From Prochlorococcus sp. AG-424-P16 (GTDB lineage: Bacteria > Cyanobacteriota > Cyanobacteriia > PCC-6307 > Cyanobiaceae), in assembly GCA_003213255.1 (NCBI GenBank), contig QCNI01000008.1, positions 1 to 58,172 of the forward strand: a stretch of 58,172 bases of DNA. The letters are read 5' to 3'. Numbering within the stretch: position 1 is the first letter of the stretch; every line of letters begins with the position of its first letter. Made by a program: the position numbers and the translations under genes. Under the pieces are notes generated by a model, which saw only the letters and a program-made list of their open reading frames with translations, did not search any database and was not told the origin of the DNA. Shown piece after piece: positions 30,462 to 39,064 of this stretch.

Positions 30462-32048
30462 GTGCCAAAGATTGCAGAGAAACAAACTGTCCTTAATGGG
30501 AGAGGTTCTGTGGTCCGATTTGCATCTGGAACTTCAGTAGGAAATTATGTCTATCGTGAATGGGATAACAGCATTAGGAACTATAGAACTAAGCACATCC
30601 TAGAGGCTAAATCTTTGGAGGAGGCAATCGCTATGGCTCCTCAAATAGCTATTGAATTAGCACAAGACTTAGCAAACAAACCAAGAAACCCAATAAATAT
30701 CGATCCGTTAAACCTAATAGCTAGAGAAGAGAAGCTGCAAAGAGATAAAGAAAAATTATTTAGAGCTGAGCAGAAAAAGGATAGTCCAAAGATGACTATT
30801 GAAAAAGCTATGGACGATTGGTTAAAACAACAACTTAAAAGAGTTGATGCTGGTGCATTCTCCATAAATAGTTATGAACATAAAAAGAATTGTTCGAAGA
30901 AAATAAGAGGTTACTTAAACTGGAAAAAGATAACAATGACCTCTCAAATAAATGAGACTAGTTTTGACGATTACTGTATTTATCGTTTAAAAGATACTGA
31001 CAAAAGGATATTGATTCAAAGAGAACTTTCAATACTAGGAGAATTTATTAAAAGCTATTTAGTTAAATATAAATACATACCTGCTCGGCTTTGGTTAGAT
31101 GGGCAGTTCCTGCCGAAGATTGAAGTTAGACAATCAGATAGAGATGCTAACCCTGCAATTAATTCTGAAGATTGGAACACAATCATCAACCATGTACGAA
31201 ACATATGGAGAAAAGAAGCATATGAAAACAAAAAGCTACCCTCATCAAATCAATTTAGAGGAGAGGTAAAAGTAGTAGACAGAAAAACGACTAAAAAGAG
31301 TATCTGGTTTAGAAACATGTTTTGGCATTGGATATTAGTCGCAAAGAATAGCGGTATGTCTCCTGAAGAAATCTGCAAACTCAAATGGAAGAATGTAGAA
31401 ATTGTTGACGTAGGAAGAGTATCAAACACTAAAGCTCAAGAAGAGTGGGAGCAAATAATGGGTGAAGCTCAAGCAGATGGAATAGAACTAGATTTAGAAG
31501 CTCCAGACTTTAAAGACCCCTCTGAATGGGCTCCTGAAGGTACTGAGTGGGGTCGTGAAGAGAGACTTATCGCATACATAACAACCATGAGAGCAAAGAC
31601 TCAAGACTACAGAGAGATCCCTTGCAACTTAGGTTATGTATTCAAGAGATGGAGAAATTTTGTAAAGAGTCAAACCGAACAACCTATCAAAGGAGATGAC
31701 TATGTTTTTGCCCAATTATTCAACGAAATGAAGCAACCAAATCAAAGAAAAATTGGTCAACATTGGAGATGGATATGTGACTACTTAATGTCCTCTGGGA
31801 AGTTAAAAGGACATAAGTTTTCCGAAAGACCATACACTTTATATTCAATGCGCTCAACATTTATCGAGAATCATATCTTGAGAGGTACTGATGCTTATCT
31901 ATTAGCTCGTATATGTGGTAATTCAGTAGCCACAATCATGCAGACTTACGAAAGAATAGATATTAGACGAAGAACAAAAGAATTAACTGATATTGAATTT
32001 GGATCAAAGAGAGGTAATCCAGAGACAATAAGTTTGTTTGATGAATAA
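30462..32048 (+). CDS. Tyrosine recombinase (integrase)
   Basis: A 528-residue protein starting at GTG. A core-binding region lies near residues 105-220 (MTIEKAMDDWLKQQLKRVDA onward) and a catalytic domain follows. The C-terminal box YSMRSTFIENHILRG holds Arg464, and MQTYERI holds the nucleophile Tyr496. Two canonical residues look altered: the box I arginine position reads SGMSPEEICKLKW (Met299), and the GH of the GHSS motif is GN. The HxxR histidine is Tyr or Ser. It sits 95 bp from att2, so it is the likely integrase of the right element. Confidence 0.82.
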   Translation: MPKIAEKQTVLNGRGSVVRFASGTSVGNYVYREWDNSIRNYRTKHILEAKSLEEAIAMAPQIAIELAQDLANKPRNPINIDPLNLIAREEKLQRDKEKLFRAEQKKDSPKMTIEKAMDDWLKQQLKRVDAGAFSINSYEHKKNCSKKIRGYLNWKKITMTSQINETSFDDYCIYRLKDTDKRILIQRELSILGEFIKSYLVKYKYIPARLWLDGQFLPKIEVRQSDRDANPAINSEDWNTIINHVRNIWRKEAYENKKLPSSNQFRGEVKVVDRKTTKKSIWFRNMFWHWILVAKNSGMSPEEICKLKWKNVEIVDVGRVSNTKAQEEWEQIMGEAQADGIELDLEAPDFKDPSEWAPEGTEWGREERLIAYITTMRAKTQDYREIPCNLGYVFKRWRNFVKSQTEQPIKGDDYVFAQLFNEMKQPNQRKIGQHWRWICDYLMSSGKLKGHKFSERPYTLYSMRSTFIENHILRGTDAYLLARICGNSVATIMQTYERIDIRRRTKELTDIEFGSKRGNPETISLFDE

Positions 32049-32463
32049 ATCTAGATTTAATTTGATAAAGACTATCTTAATTACATTTCTATTTTCAGGT
32101 TTTTCATCAGAGATCCATGCAAGAATGCCAACCACAATCATCAAAAGTTGTTATGACGGCGATACCTGCAGTACCATTAATGGCGAAAAGATAAGACTTG
32201 CTTGCATAGATACACCAGAGTTAAAAGGTAAAAAAGCTGATCCTATTCCAGCTAAAGAAGCAAGAGATTTTCTTAATGATTTATTAGCTAATGAAAAAGT
32301 TTCTATTAGAAGAATTAACAAAGATAGATATGGTAGAACTGTTGCTGAATTAATAAAAGAGAAAACAAATATTCAACAATTATTGGTTCAAAAGAATTTA
32401 GCTAAAGTTTACAAGAAATATAAAAACCAATGTTTATGGAGTAAATATTTGATAGACAGTTGA
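32041..32463 (+). CDS. Exported staphylococcal-nuclease-like protein
   Basis: A 140-residue protein with a signal peptide (ILITFLFSGFSSEIHA) followed by an SNase domain. The catalytic features are SCYDGDTC, IRLACIDTPELKG and NKDRYGRTVAEL. SNase-family enzymes cut DNA and RNA with calcium; this one should act outside the cytoplasm. The ATG overlaps the integrase end by 8 bp. The last five codons and the stop lie within repeat copy F. Confidence 0.8.
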   Translation: MNKSRFNLIKTILITFLFSGFSSEIHARMPTTIIKSCYDGDTCSTINGEKIRLACIDTPELKGKKADPIPAKEARDFLNDLLANEKVSIRRINKDRYGRTVAELIKEKTNIQQLLVQKNLAKVYKKYKNQCLWSKYLIDS

Positions 32464-32494
32464 TCTACAATAAGTTGCAATTAGCTCCTTTTTT
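32450..32494 (+). repeat. Dispersed terminator-like repeat, copy F
   Basis: TTGATAGACAGTTGATCTAC is followed by GCAATTAGCTCC and a T tract that runs straight into the ATG of the next gene. The 5' part supplies the last codons of the nuclease gene. Confidence 0.75.
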
Positions 32495-32968
32495 ATGAAC
32501 AAATTTTTAATTCCTTTATTAGCTAATTTTCTTTTTCCTGCAACTGTTGAAGCTAATTGGTTTGGAGATAAAACTTTTTACTTGAGTTGTAATAAAACAC
32601 ATCATAAATTTTCGCCAGATGGCAAATCTAATTGGTCTAATTGGATTCCCTTACCTAAACAAATTACAAATCAAAAACATTTTGATAAATTCACTTTAAA
32701 TGAAGAAGACAAATCTGCTTACCTTTACTTATCTACCTCAGAAGATCACGAAAAATTAGACGTCTTAATTTTTAATAGAGATATCATAAAACTTACTCAA
32801 AATACTGAGGGAGAATCTTGGGTTATTAAAGTTACAAGAACAATTAATAGAAATAATGGTGAGTATATTCAAAAATTAGAATCTAAAACTAATTATCAAA
32901 ATTCTCCAACTTATAGTTATATGAAAGGTACTTGTAAAAAAGAAAAATCTCAAAATCAATTATTTTAA
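32495..32968 (+). CDS. Exported hypothetical protein, 157 aa
   Basis: A short signal peptide (MNKFLIPLLANFLFPATVEA) precedes a beta-rich mature protein (NWFGDKTFYLSCNKTHHKFS, later YIQKLESKTNYQ) with two cysteines. The start directly follows the T tract of repeat copy F. The next gene starts immediately after its stop. Function is unknown. Confidence 0.65.
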   Translation: MNKFLIPLLANFLFPATVEANWFGDKTFYLSCNKTHHKFSPDGKSNWSNWIPLPKQITNQKHFDKFTLNEEDKSAYLYLSTSEDHEKLDVLIFNRDIIKLTQNTEGESWVIKVTRTINRNNGEYIQKLESKTNYQNSPTYSYMKGTCKKEKSQNQLF

Positions 32969-33298
32969 ATGAAACGATTACTCCTCCCACTACTAGCTGC
33001 TCTCGCTTTACCTAATGCTCTTAATGCTGATTCACTTACAACTCAAAAAGGATATGCAGCTTCTATTCTTGGAGGGAATTTATGCTTTTTAAGGCAAGGC
33101 AGATTAACTAAACAATCTTTTGTATTAAATGTTGAAAACTTAATGCTTAAGAAAGGATATGATTTGAACCTTTTATACAAGGATAATGTAAAAAAAGCTG
33201 GAAAACTAATTGCCAATAAATTAGGGAATAATTGTGGTAATCAAGAATTTCTTAAAGATCAAGAATTTATGATGCAAGTGGTAGAGATTTTAAGATGA
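32969..33298 (+). CDS. Exported hypothetical protein, 109 aa
   Basis: A signal peptide (LLLPLLAALALPNALNA) precedes a helical body with two cysteines (GGNLCFL and NNCGN) that could form a disulfide. Similar starts to the previous protein suggest a common secretion route. It overlaps the next gene by 4 bp. Confidence 0.65.
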   Translation: MKRLLLPLLAALALPNALNADSLTTQKGYAASILGGNLCFLRQGRLTKQSFVLNVENLMLKKGYDLNLLYKDNVKKAGKLIANKLGNNCGNQEFLKDQEFMMQVVEILR

Positions 33299-33912
33299 AA
33301 AAATTAATAATCTCACTATTATTTTTACTTACTTTATCCATCTCAGTTAATGCCAGTCCTTGGAGCCAAATGCTTAAAGGAGGAATTAAAGGTGGACTTA
33401 AAAACAATCAAGGTACAAATAATAAAAAAAGTAAATTTGAATCATTTACATATAAAGTTACCGACCAAGAGACTTATGAAGGATCTATTAGTCTGGAATA
33501 TGATTCTTTCACTGGCGAAACAAAATGCAAATATCCTCGAATTTTATTACCCATGATTCTAGAACTTGATGGATATTTGGATTCAAGACGTTTTCCTAAT
33601 AAAGGTAATCCAAATAAAGCCTCTCTTTACATCTGGAATGAAAGAGGGAAAAAGCAAGATAAAACAACAAAATATAGATTAGACAATGGACCAATACAAG
33701 AGTTTAATCCAAATGAAATTCTAGAAATCCCTTACAGAAAATGGAAGAGACATAAAGAATTAAAATTGAGAACTTTTTATTCATCATTTGCTTACACTGA
33801 TATTTATGGAAACAAAACTGTCTCGACCCCTGTTACTAAAGACTTTGTTATTTACTTGAAGGAATTAGATCGATTCATAAGAGATAAAAGAAAATATAAA
33901 TGTAATGACTAG
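33295..33912 (+). CDS. Exported hypothetical protein, 205 aa
   Basis: A signal peptide (LIISLLFLLTLSISVNA) precedes a Gly/Lys segment (MLKGGIKGGLKNNQG) and a beta-rich domain with conserved aromatic positions. No family is recognised. It is the last of four consecutive exported proteins behind the recombinase. Confidence 0.65.
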   Translation: MKKLIISLLFLLTLSISVNASPWSQMLKGGIKGGLKNNQGTNNKKSKFESFTYKVTDQETYEGSISLEYDSFTGETKCKYPRILLPMILELDGYLDSRRFPNKGNPNKASLYIWNERGKKQDKTTKYRLDNGPIQEFNPNEILEIPYRKWKRHKELKLRTFYSSFAYTDIYGNKTVSTPVTKDFVIYLKELDRFIRDKRKYKCND

Positions 33913-33926
33913 ATTTAAGAACCTAA

Positions 33927-34475
33927 CTAATTACATAATTCTTCAAAAAGGGTTTTAGCATTTTCATTTATTTCTTGATCTATTTTGTTACTTAATCTTC
34001 CTGCCTCATTCCATGAAATACATGCAGCATCTTTATACCCAGACTTGAAATAAGCATTACCAAGAACAAAATGATAATCTGCCTTATTTTTATCTAAATA
34101 AATTGCTTTATTCAGATCATTAATCGCACCTTGATAATCTCCCAATAAATCTTTACTCCAACCTCTGTAAAAATGAGCATTTGCATAATTAGGTTTAATT
34201 TCAATAGTTTTCGAAAAATCCTTTATTGCATCTGAATAATTTTCCAATAGCATTTTTTCTAAGCCTCTGTTATTAAAAGCTTGCCAAAGATTAGGATCTA
34301 AATAAATCGCTGAAGTGAAATCTGCAATCGCCTCTAAAGGTAAACCTTTTTCAGATTTTTTATTTGCACGATCAAAATAAAAATCTGCCGATTCAGCTTT
34401 TATTTCTTGATGATTAAATATTAAATTTAAATTTACTGGAGCAAATAAAAATAAAGTAATGAAAAACTTATTCAA
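33927..34475 (-). CDS. Exported TPR-repeat protein, 182 aa
   Basis: An N-terminal signal or anchor segment precedes about three to four TPR units (for example LEAIADFTSAIYLDPNLWQA and AIKDFSKTIEIKPNYANAHF). TPR proteins act as protein-binding scaffolds; the partner is unknown. It is convergent with the exported-protein operon. Repeat copy G lies upstream of its start. Confidence 0.78.
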   Translation of the reverse strand: MNKFFITLFLFAPVNLNLIFNHQEIKAESADFYFDRANKKSEKGLPLEAIADFTSAIYLDPNLWQAFNNRGLEKMLLENYSDAIKDFSKTIEIKPNYANAHFYRGWSKDLLGDYQGAINDLNKAIYLDKNKADYHFVLGNAYFKSGYKDAACISWNEAGRLSNKIDQEINENAKTLFEELCN

Positions 34476-34549
34476 ATCTTTTTAATGATTAATAATATTT
34501 TAAATCACTGAAAGAAAAGAGAAAAGCAGATACCAACTATTTGATAAAG

Positions 34550-34602
34550 AAAAGAGATCACGCCCTTATACAGAGAAAACTTATAAACCATTGCAATAAC
34601 TA
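34550..34602. repeat. Remote copy of the 83-bp repeat unit
   Basis: GAAAAGAGATCACGCCCT onward aligns over about 50 bp with 35841-35894 (GAAAAGCGACCACACACT), including ATACAGAGA, TAAACC and CTA at the end. Identity is partial. Confidence 0.45.
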
Positions 34603-34641
34603 AGGAGCTAATTGCCCCTTATTGTAGATCGACTGTCAAAT
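34601..34641 (-). repeat. Dispersed terminator-like repeat, copy G
   Basis: On the minus strand it reads TTGACAGTCGATCTACAATA, then GGGGCAATTAGCTCC. It is nearly identical to copy F in its right half but faces the other way. The T tract is weak (TTAGTTATT). Confidence 0.75.
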
Positions 34642-34758
34642 ATTTAACTATTAAGGTGACGAAGCAATCACTTCCTAATAACTCGAATACTCAAATAAAA
34701 TTTGCTTAGTAGAGAGATGGCATTACTATTAATAAAATATTGAAGTGACTGAAAACAT

Positions 34759-35712
34759 ATGCTTACAAGTATTATTTTTGCAGCAGTTTTTTATACAATA
34801 AGTTGGGTTATTCAGAAAGTAGCAGGAAGGTCCTCCTCTAAAGCAGATAAAGTTAATAATAATGTTTTTGTTTTTTCATTCATCGGCTTAAGTCTTTGGG
34901 ATATTTCATCTAGCCTTTTTACTTACATTGATTATTTTGATGAATATGGGAACTCTGAATTAACCGAAAAACTTGCAACAAATTTCGGGAAAAAATTATT
35001 CCTTTATGGGATAGTTATAGTGCCATTATGTTGGAATAAAAAATCATTAATATTTGCAGAGATCATAAAACCTACTGGAAATGTTTTTAAAAAGTTTTCC
35101 GAAAATATAAAGGAAGTAAGAAATAGTTTTAAATCAACAAAAGCTATCGATAAAAAATATGCAAAAAAACTTAAATCGAAAATAAAATCAGAGGATTACG
35201 AAGGTTCAATCAAAGAGGCAAAAAAAGCAATCAAAATTAATCCAAAGAATCTAGATGCATATTATTATTTAGTACTTTCAAAGATATGTTTAGAAGATTT
35301 TAGAGGAGCCATAAAAAGTGCGAACAAAGCTTTAAAAATTAATCCTAGAGATAATCGTTTTTATTACTTTTTATCTATTTCTAAATATGATTTAGAGGAT
35401 TATGAAGCTGCATTATTAGATATAGATAAATGTATTGATCTTTCTTCTGAATATGGTGATTATTACACTCATCGAGGTGATATAAAACGAGAACTTAAAG
35501 ATTTTTACAGTGCAATCAATGACTATTCAAAAGCAATAAAACTAAATCCTGATGATGCTGAAAATTATAGATCAAGAGGCTTAGCAAAAGATTGGAGTGG
35601 AGACTTGGAGGGTACGATATCTGACTGGGAAAAAGCGGTGGAATTAGGAGATAATGAATTAAAAGAGTGGATCGAAGAGAAGAAGGAAAGTCTAGATTCA
35701 GGGGAAGGGTAA
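34759..35712 (+). CDS. Membrane-anchored TPR-repeat protein, 317 aa
   Basis: The N-terminal 100 residues have three hydrophobic spans; from residue 135 on there are about four TPR units (such as YEGSIKEAKKAIKINPKNLD and FYSAINDYSKAIKLNPDDAE). The 3' end is Glu-rich and runs into the degenerate repeat block. Function is unknown; the TPR part is probably cytoplasmic. Confidence 0.78.
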   Translation: MLTSIIFAAVFYTISWVIQKVAGRSSSKADKVNNNVFVFSFIGLSLWDISSSLFTYIDYFDEYGNSELTEKLATNFGKKLFLYGIVIVPLCWNKKSLIFAEIIKPTGNVFKKFSENIKEVRNSFKSTKAIDKKYAKKLKSKIKSEDYEGSIKEAKKAIKINPKNLDAYYYLVLSKICLEDFRGAIKSANKALKINPRDNRFYYFLSISKYDLEDYEAALLDIDKCIDLSSEYGDYYTHRGDIKRELKDFYSAINDYSKAIKLNPDDAENYRSRGLAKDWSGDLEGTISDWEKAVELGDNELKEWIEEKKESLDSGEG

Positions 35713-35715
35713 TGA

Positions 35716-35788
35716 CGGGCTTATTAAAGAGAAAGGACCGATAACGGGTTAATAAGGGGAAGAGCAATGGCGGGTTAATAAGGGGAAG
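35716..35788 (+). repeat. Tandem 26-bp repeat
   Basis: CGGGTTAATAAGGGGAAG occurs exactly at 35745-35762 and 35771-35788 (period 26). A looser copy starts at 35716. It directly follows the TPR gene. Confidence 0.7.
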
Positions 35789-35789
35789 T

Positions 35790-35950
35790 TCTAAACCCAT
35801 GCTATGACTAGCGAGTGACCGATAGCCCCCTATTAGGGAGAAAAGCGACCACACACTAATACAGAGAGAATCTCTAAACCCCTGCTATGACTAACAAATT
35901 AACGAAGGCACCCTATTAGGAGAAAAAGCCGTCACACACCTACACAGGAG
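35790..35950 (+). repeat. Two tandem copies of an 83-bp degenerate repeat
   Basis: Copy 1 begins TCTAAACCCATGCTATGACT at 35790 and copy 2 TCTAAACCCCTGCTATGACT at 35873. Both contain CCCTATTAGG, GAAAA and CACACAC(T/C) in the same order. A partial third copy is at 34550. The block is more GC-rich than the genome and has no gene. Confidence 0.65.
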
Positions 35951-36020
35951 ACCAATAACACAACTAGTACAACTAATACAAACAACTAAAAATTGACTGA
36001 CTAGCAGACCTAACTAACTG

Positions 36021-36135
36021 CTATTACTACCGTATTGAGGCGGGCGGTAGTTCTTATACAACAAGAGGCGGAGCCTAACTTCGTTAACCCTATATCCTCA
36101 GCGAACGAAGTGAGCGGGTGAATGGATATCTTGTT
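36021..36135. other. GC-rich segment with several small hairpins
   Basis: CTACCG/CGGTAG (36027-36032 with 36045-36050), AGGC/GCCT just after, and TATCC/GGATA around a GCGAACGAAGTGAGCG core. Such dense structure in an AT-rich genome suggests an RNA or a recombination or replication-related site. A minus-strand frame across it (36010-36204) looks like chance. Confidence 0.35.
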
Positions 36136-36181
36136 AGTACTTTCTCTATCCTTCTCTCTACTACCTTTAACTAACTGTATC

Positions 36182-36199
36182 AGTGATATAAGTGATATA
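36182..36199 (+). repeat. Two tandem AGTGATATA units
   Basis: AGTGATATA is repeated directly. It lies between a pyrimidine-rich run (36139-36173) and a purine-rich run (36209-36240), which are partly complementary. Confidence 0.4.
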
Positions 36200-36323
36200 C
36201 ACATTATTAGTAGAGGTAGGAGGAGGAGAGTTAGAGGATATATCTTTTAAATCAATAGTCATTAATAGATTATTGATAGGAGTAGGGGTATTCACTATCA
36301 TTCCTATTAATTAAATCTGTATT

Positions 36324-36713
36324 TTGAGAAGGTTTCTAACATTAAAAAAACAATCAATAGTTCTTTTTATTTTTGCCTTATATGGAGGTTATATAGGAAT
36401 TTTTATAGAGAATTACTTTCCATCAATAATATTTACTTCTGCCTTAATCCCTATATCAATAGTTATCTTTGAAGGAAGGTCAAAGTTATTTCAGAGATAC
36501 CAAAAAGTCGGGATAATACCTGGACTGGGATATTTATTGCATTGTGGAACTTGTTTTTGTTTTTTTATTCTAGGGTTCTATGGATTAACAATTTTCAGAG
36601 CAAACTATATTCCTTATAATTTTTTCTATAGAATTTTTCCTTTATTAGCAATCTTTTGGTCAATTGCAATTTGTTTATGTATGGCAAAACTGGATGTAAA
36701 AGAATTTGATTAG
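36324..36713 (+). CDS. Membrane protein, 129 aa
   Basis: Four hydrophobic spans (for example IVLFIFALYGGYIGIFI and CGTCFCFFILGFYGL). The start is TTG; no early ATG is available. The family is not recognised. Confidence 0.55.
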   Translation: MRRFLTLKKQSIVLFIFALYGGYIGIFIENYFPSIIFTSALIPISIVIFEGRSKLFQRYQKVGIIPGLGYLLHCGTCFCFFILGFYGLTIFRANYIPYNFFYRIFPLLAIFWSIAICLCMAKLDVKEFD

Positions 36714-36749
36714 CTGAACCAATTCTTTGACTTCTGATCTAAAAAGTAT

Positions 36750-38081
36750 TTAGGAACAATATTTATTAAATAATTCTTCCGCATTATTGTCTCCAAGTTC
36801 TGCTGCTTTCTTCCAGTCTTCACAAGCTCCTTTACTATCTTCCATCAATCTTTTTGATAAACCTCTATTAAAATAACTTATTGGACCATTGTCACCAAGT
36901 TCAATTGCTTTTGTATAATCTCTTTCCGCTTTTTCATAATTATCTAAGTCAAAATATAGGGATCCTTTTTTTTGAAAGTAATATCCATTTTTGGGATCTA
37001 TTTCAATCGCTTTTTCCATACTTAGTATTGCTTCCTCTAAATTTCCTAATTCTTTTTTTAAATCTGCCATAAAACTATGACCAATTTGGTCATTGGGATT
37101 AATTTCTAAACCTTTTCTTAGATCAATTAAGGAATTTTCAAAATCCTCTTTTTCTAAGTTAACGATTCCTCTATTGATATATCCTCTAAAGTCATCAGGA
37201 TTAAATTTTATAAATTGATCGTAGTCTTTTATTGCATTATCGAATTGGTTAATTCTTCTAAATAGTCTTGCTCTATTAAATAAAGCACCTGCACTGTAAG
37301 ACCAGATACCAACCAAATTAATTGCCTGAGAATAAAGAGAAATACCCTGCTCATAATTGTTATCACTTTCTTCTGATTCAGCCCTCCTACAAAGATCAGA
37401 GAATTTTTCTTCTAACTTTCTAATATTATTATTGGAAATAATTTCTTCCGCTAACTCAGAGTTTACAAAAAGAGGCTTCCCTTCATATTCAGCATTTAAT
37501 TCTTGAGAAGATGATGATTTTACATAAGAGACAACTATATTTGCTTTAAAAATACTTTTTGGACAGGAGCCACCATATAAAATTGGTTCTGGGTGAGAGA
37601 TAAAGCTTTTTTTTGAACTTCCCACAAAATCTTTATATTTTTTATCAACAACTTCCTCTAAAGGTTTTACAGTCATCTCTAATTTTGTATATCCTTCTTT
37701 AATTTTCTCTTTAACCTCTAAAAGTAACTGATTAGTTAAGTGAAACCATTCACAAAGATCACCTTCATATAATTTTGAAGCCTCAAAACAAAGACGATCA
37801 AACTCAATCTTTCTTTTTTTATCATTTAAATCAAAAGTTCTATTATCATCGAATCCTTCAGCAATTATTGATAATTCTTTATCCTCCCTTTCAAAAACTT
37901 TAGTACCTTCAAAATCTGATTCTCTAACAAACAAACAAATATTTTCAATACATTTAATTAGGAAGAAATAATCACTGCCAACTTCAATACCTTTGTTTAG
38001 TAACTGACTGAATTGTTTTAAATCCCAATATGCAACAAAATCTTTTTTTTTATGAGACTTAAAAGGATTAACTATTTTCAT
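36750..38081 (-). CDS. Large TPR-repeat protein, 443 aa
   Basis: The N-terminal 215 residues are a domain not recognised (opens FKSHKKKDFVAYWDLKQFS). The C-terminal half has about six TPR units (for example FDNAIKDYDQFIKFNPDDFR and YEKAERDYTKAIELGDNGP) and ends in a Sel1-like KGACEDWKKAAELGDN. It is probably a cytoplasmic scaffold; it is the third TPR protein in the element. Confidence 0.75.
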   Translation of the reverse strand: MKIVNPFKSHKKKDFVAYWDLKQFSQLLNKGIEVGSDYFFLIKCIENICLFVRESDFEGTKVFEREDKELSIIAEGFDDNRTFDLNDKKRKIEFDRLCFEASKLYEGDLCEWFHLTNQLLLEVKEKIKEGYTKLEMTVKPLEEVVDKKYKDFVGSSKKSFISHPEPILYGGSCPKSIFKANIVVSYVKSSSSQELNAEYEGKPLFVNSELAEEIISNNNIRKLEEKFSDLCRRAESEESDNNYEQGISLYSQAINLVGIWSYSAGALFNRARLFRRINQFDNAIKDYDQFIKFNPDDFRGYINRGIVNLEKEDFENSLIDLRKGLEINPNDQIGHSFMADLKKELGNLEEAILSMEKAIEIDPKNGYYFQKKGSLYFDLDNYEKAERDYTKAIELGDNGPISYFNRGLSKRLMEDSKGACEDWKKAAELGDNNAEELFNKYCS

Positions 38082-38170
38082 ATATAGAACTCTTTTGGAC
38101 TCAACAGAAAGTCTTTTTCTAAAATATCAATAACAATTTAATTTTGCTATTAGTTAAAATAAACCTCCCT

Positions 38171-38458
38171 ATGAAATTAAGTTCGAAAACATTTGGAATT
38201 ATTACCTCTATAGTCGCTTTTTCACTTATCTTTGGAATCCCTCGGCTGAAAAAAGCTATCAACTCTGTAAGTCTTGCTGAAGAAATGGCGACAATAATGT
38301 GTACTCTAAAAGCAGAAGGATATACAACAAGGGAGTTAGCTAAAAAAGCTTATTATCAAATGGGTGAAAACAAGATGGTTAATACACCTATTTATGGGAA
38401 ACTTATGGCTTCAACTTTGGAGAGGAAAACATCTGAATGTGGGATAAATCTAAAATAA
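38171..38458 (+). CDS. Small membrane-anchored protein, 95 aa
   Basis: Starts at the ATG preceded by CCTCCCT; an upstream TTG adds nine residues and is less likely. One N-terminal span (IITSIVAFSLIFGI) is followed by a helical domain with two cysteines. No family is recognised. Confidence 0.6.
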   Translation: MKLSSKTFGIITSIVAFSLIFGIPRLKKAINSVSLAEEMATIMCTLKAEGYTTRELAKKAYYQMGENKMVNTPIYGKLMASTLERKTSECGINLK

Positions 38459-38471
38459 ATTAATTTTTTTA

Positions 38472-38921
38472 TTACCTTACAATGTCTCTTAATTCATCCA
38501 TTTTTGATTTTGATTGACTTAACTTTAAAGCTTCTTTATTAATATTACTTACCTTCTCAAATTCAACATCAGCGATAAATTCCTCAATAGTTGAATAGCT
38601 ACATGATTCACCTTTACCTATTTGAAAATATTTTTCCATACAATCTTCATCTTCTTGAAAATCATCTAGGTCTGTATTTAGAAAGCATTGGAGAGAATTA
38701 TCTTCTGAATTTAATTCTTTAAGTTCTGGTATTCTTTCATCACCCCATTCTGGATCGGTATCATAATTTTCTTCGACATCAGCTACTTCTGCCGAAATCA
38801 TCCAAACTGTAAGCCAAGACCCACGAGAAATATCACCTGTGATTTTGTAATAGAGATCAGCAAGTAATTGCAAAGACTCCATATAAGCAATATCAGATTT
38901 ACTTAAAGAGAAAGATGACAT
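38472..38921 (-). CDS. Acidic hypothetical protein, 149 aa
   Basis: Soluble, strongly acidic in the middle (VEENYDTDPEWGDERIPEL, later DDFQEDEDC), helical at both ends. No family is recognised. It is convergent with the preceding gene. Confidence 0.6.
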   Translation of the reverse strand: MSSFSLSKSDIAYMESLQLLADLYYKITGDISRGSWLTVWMISAEVADVEENYDTDPEWGDERIPELKELNSEDNSLQCFLNTDLDDFQEDEDCMEKYFQIGKGESCSYSTIEEFIADVEFEKVSNINKEALKLSQSKSKMDELRDIVR

Positions 38922-39064
38922 AAATCCTGAACAATTTTTTAAATAAATTTCTGAAGAAGATTAAATGATAAAGAAGAAGAAGGTAACCCCCCATGCCCCC
39001 TTCCAATTTTCCAAGAAACTTAAAAGATTAATAACAACCTATCTAATAACTTAATAAAAAACAA

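Noticed and set aside
36010..36204. A 64-codon minus-strand frame across the hairpin-rich segment
   Set aside because: The translation shows no coding character, it crosses the hairpins, and its composition follows the local repeats. It is treated as chance.
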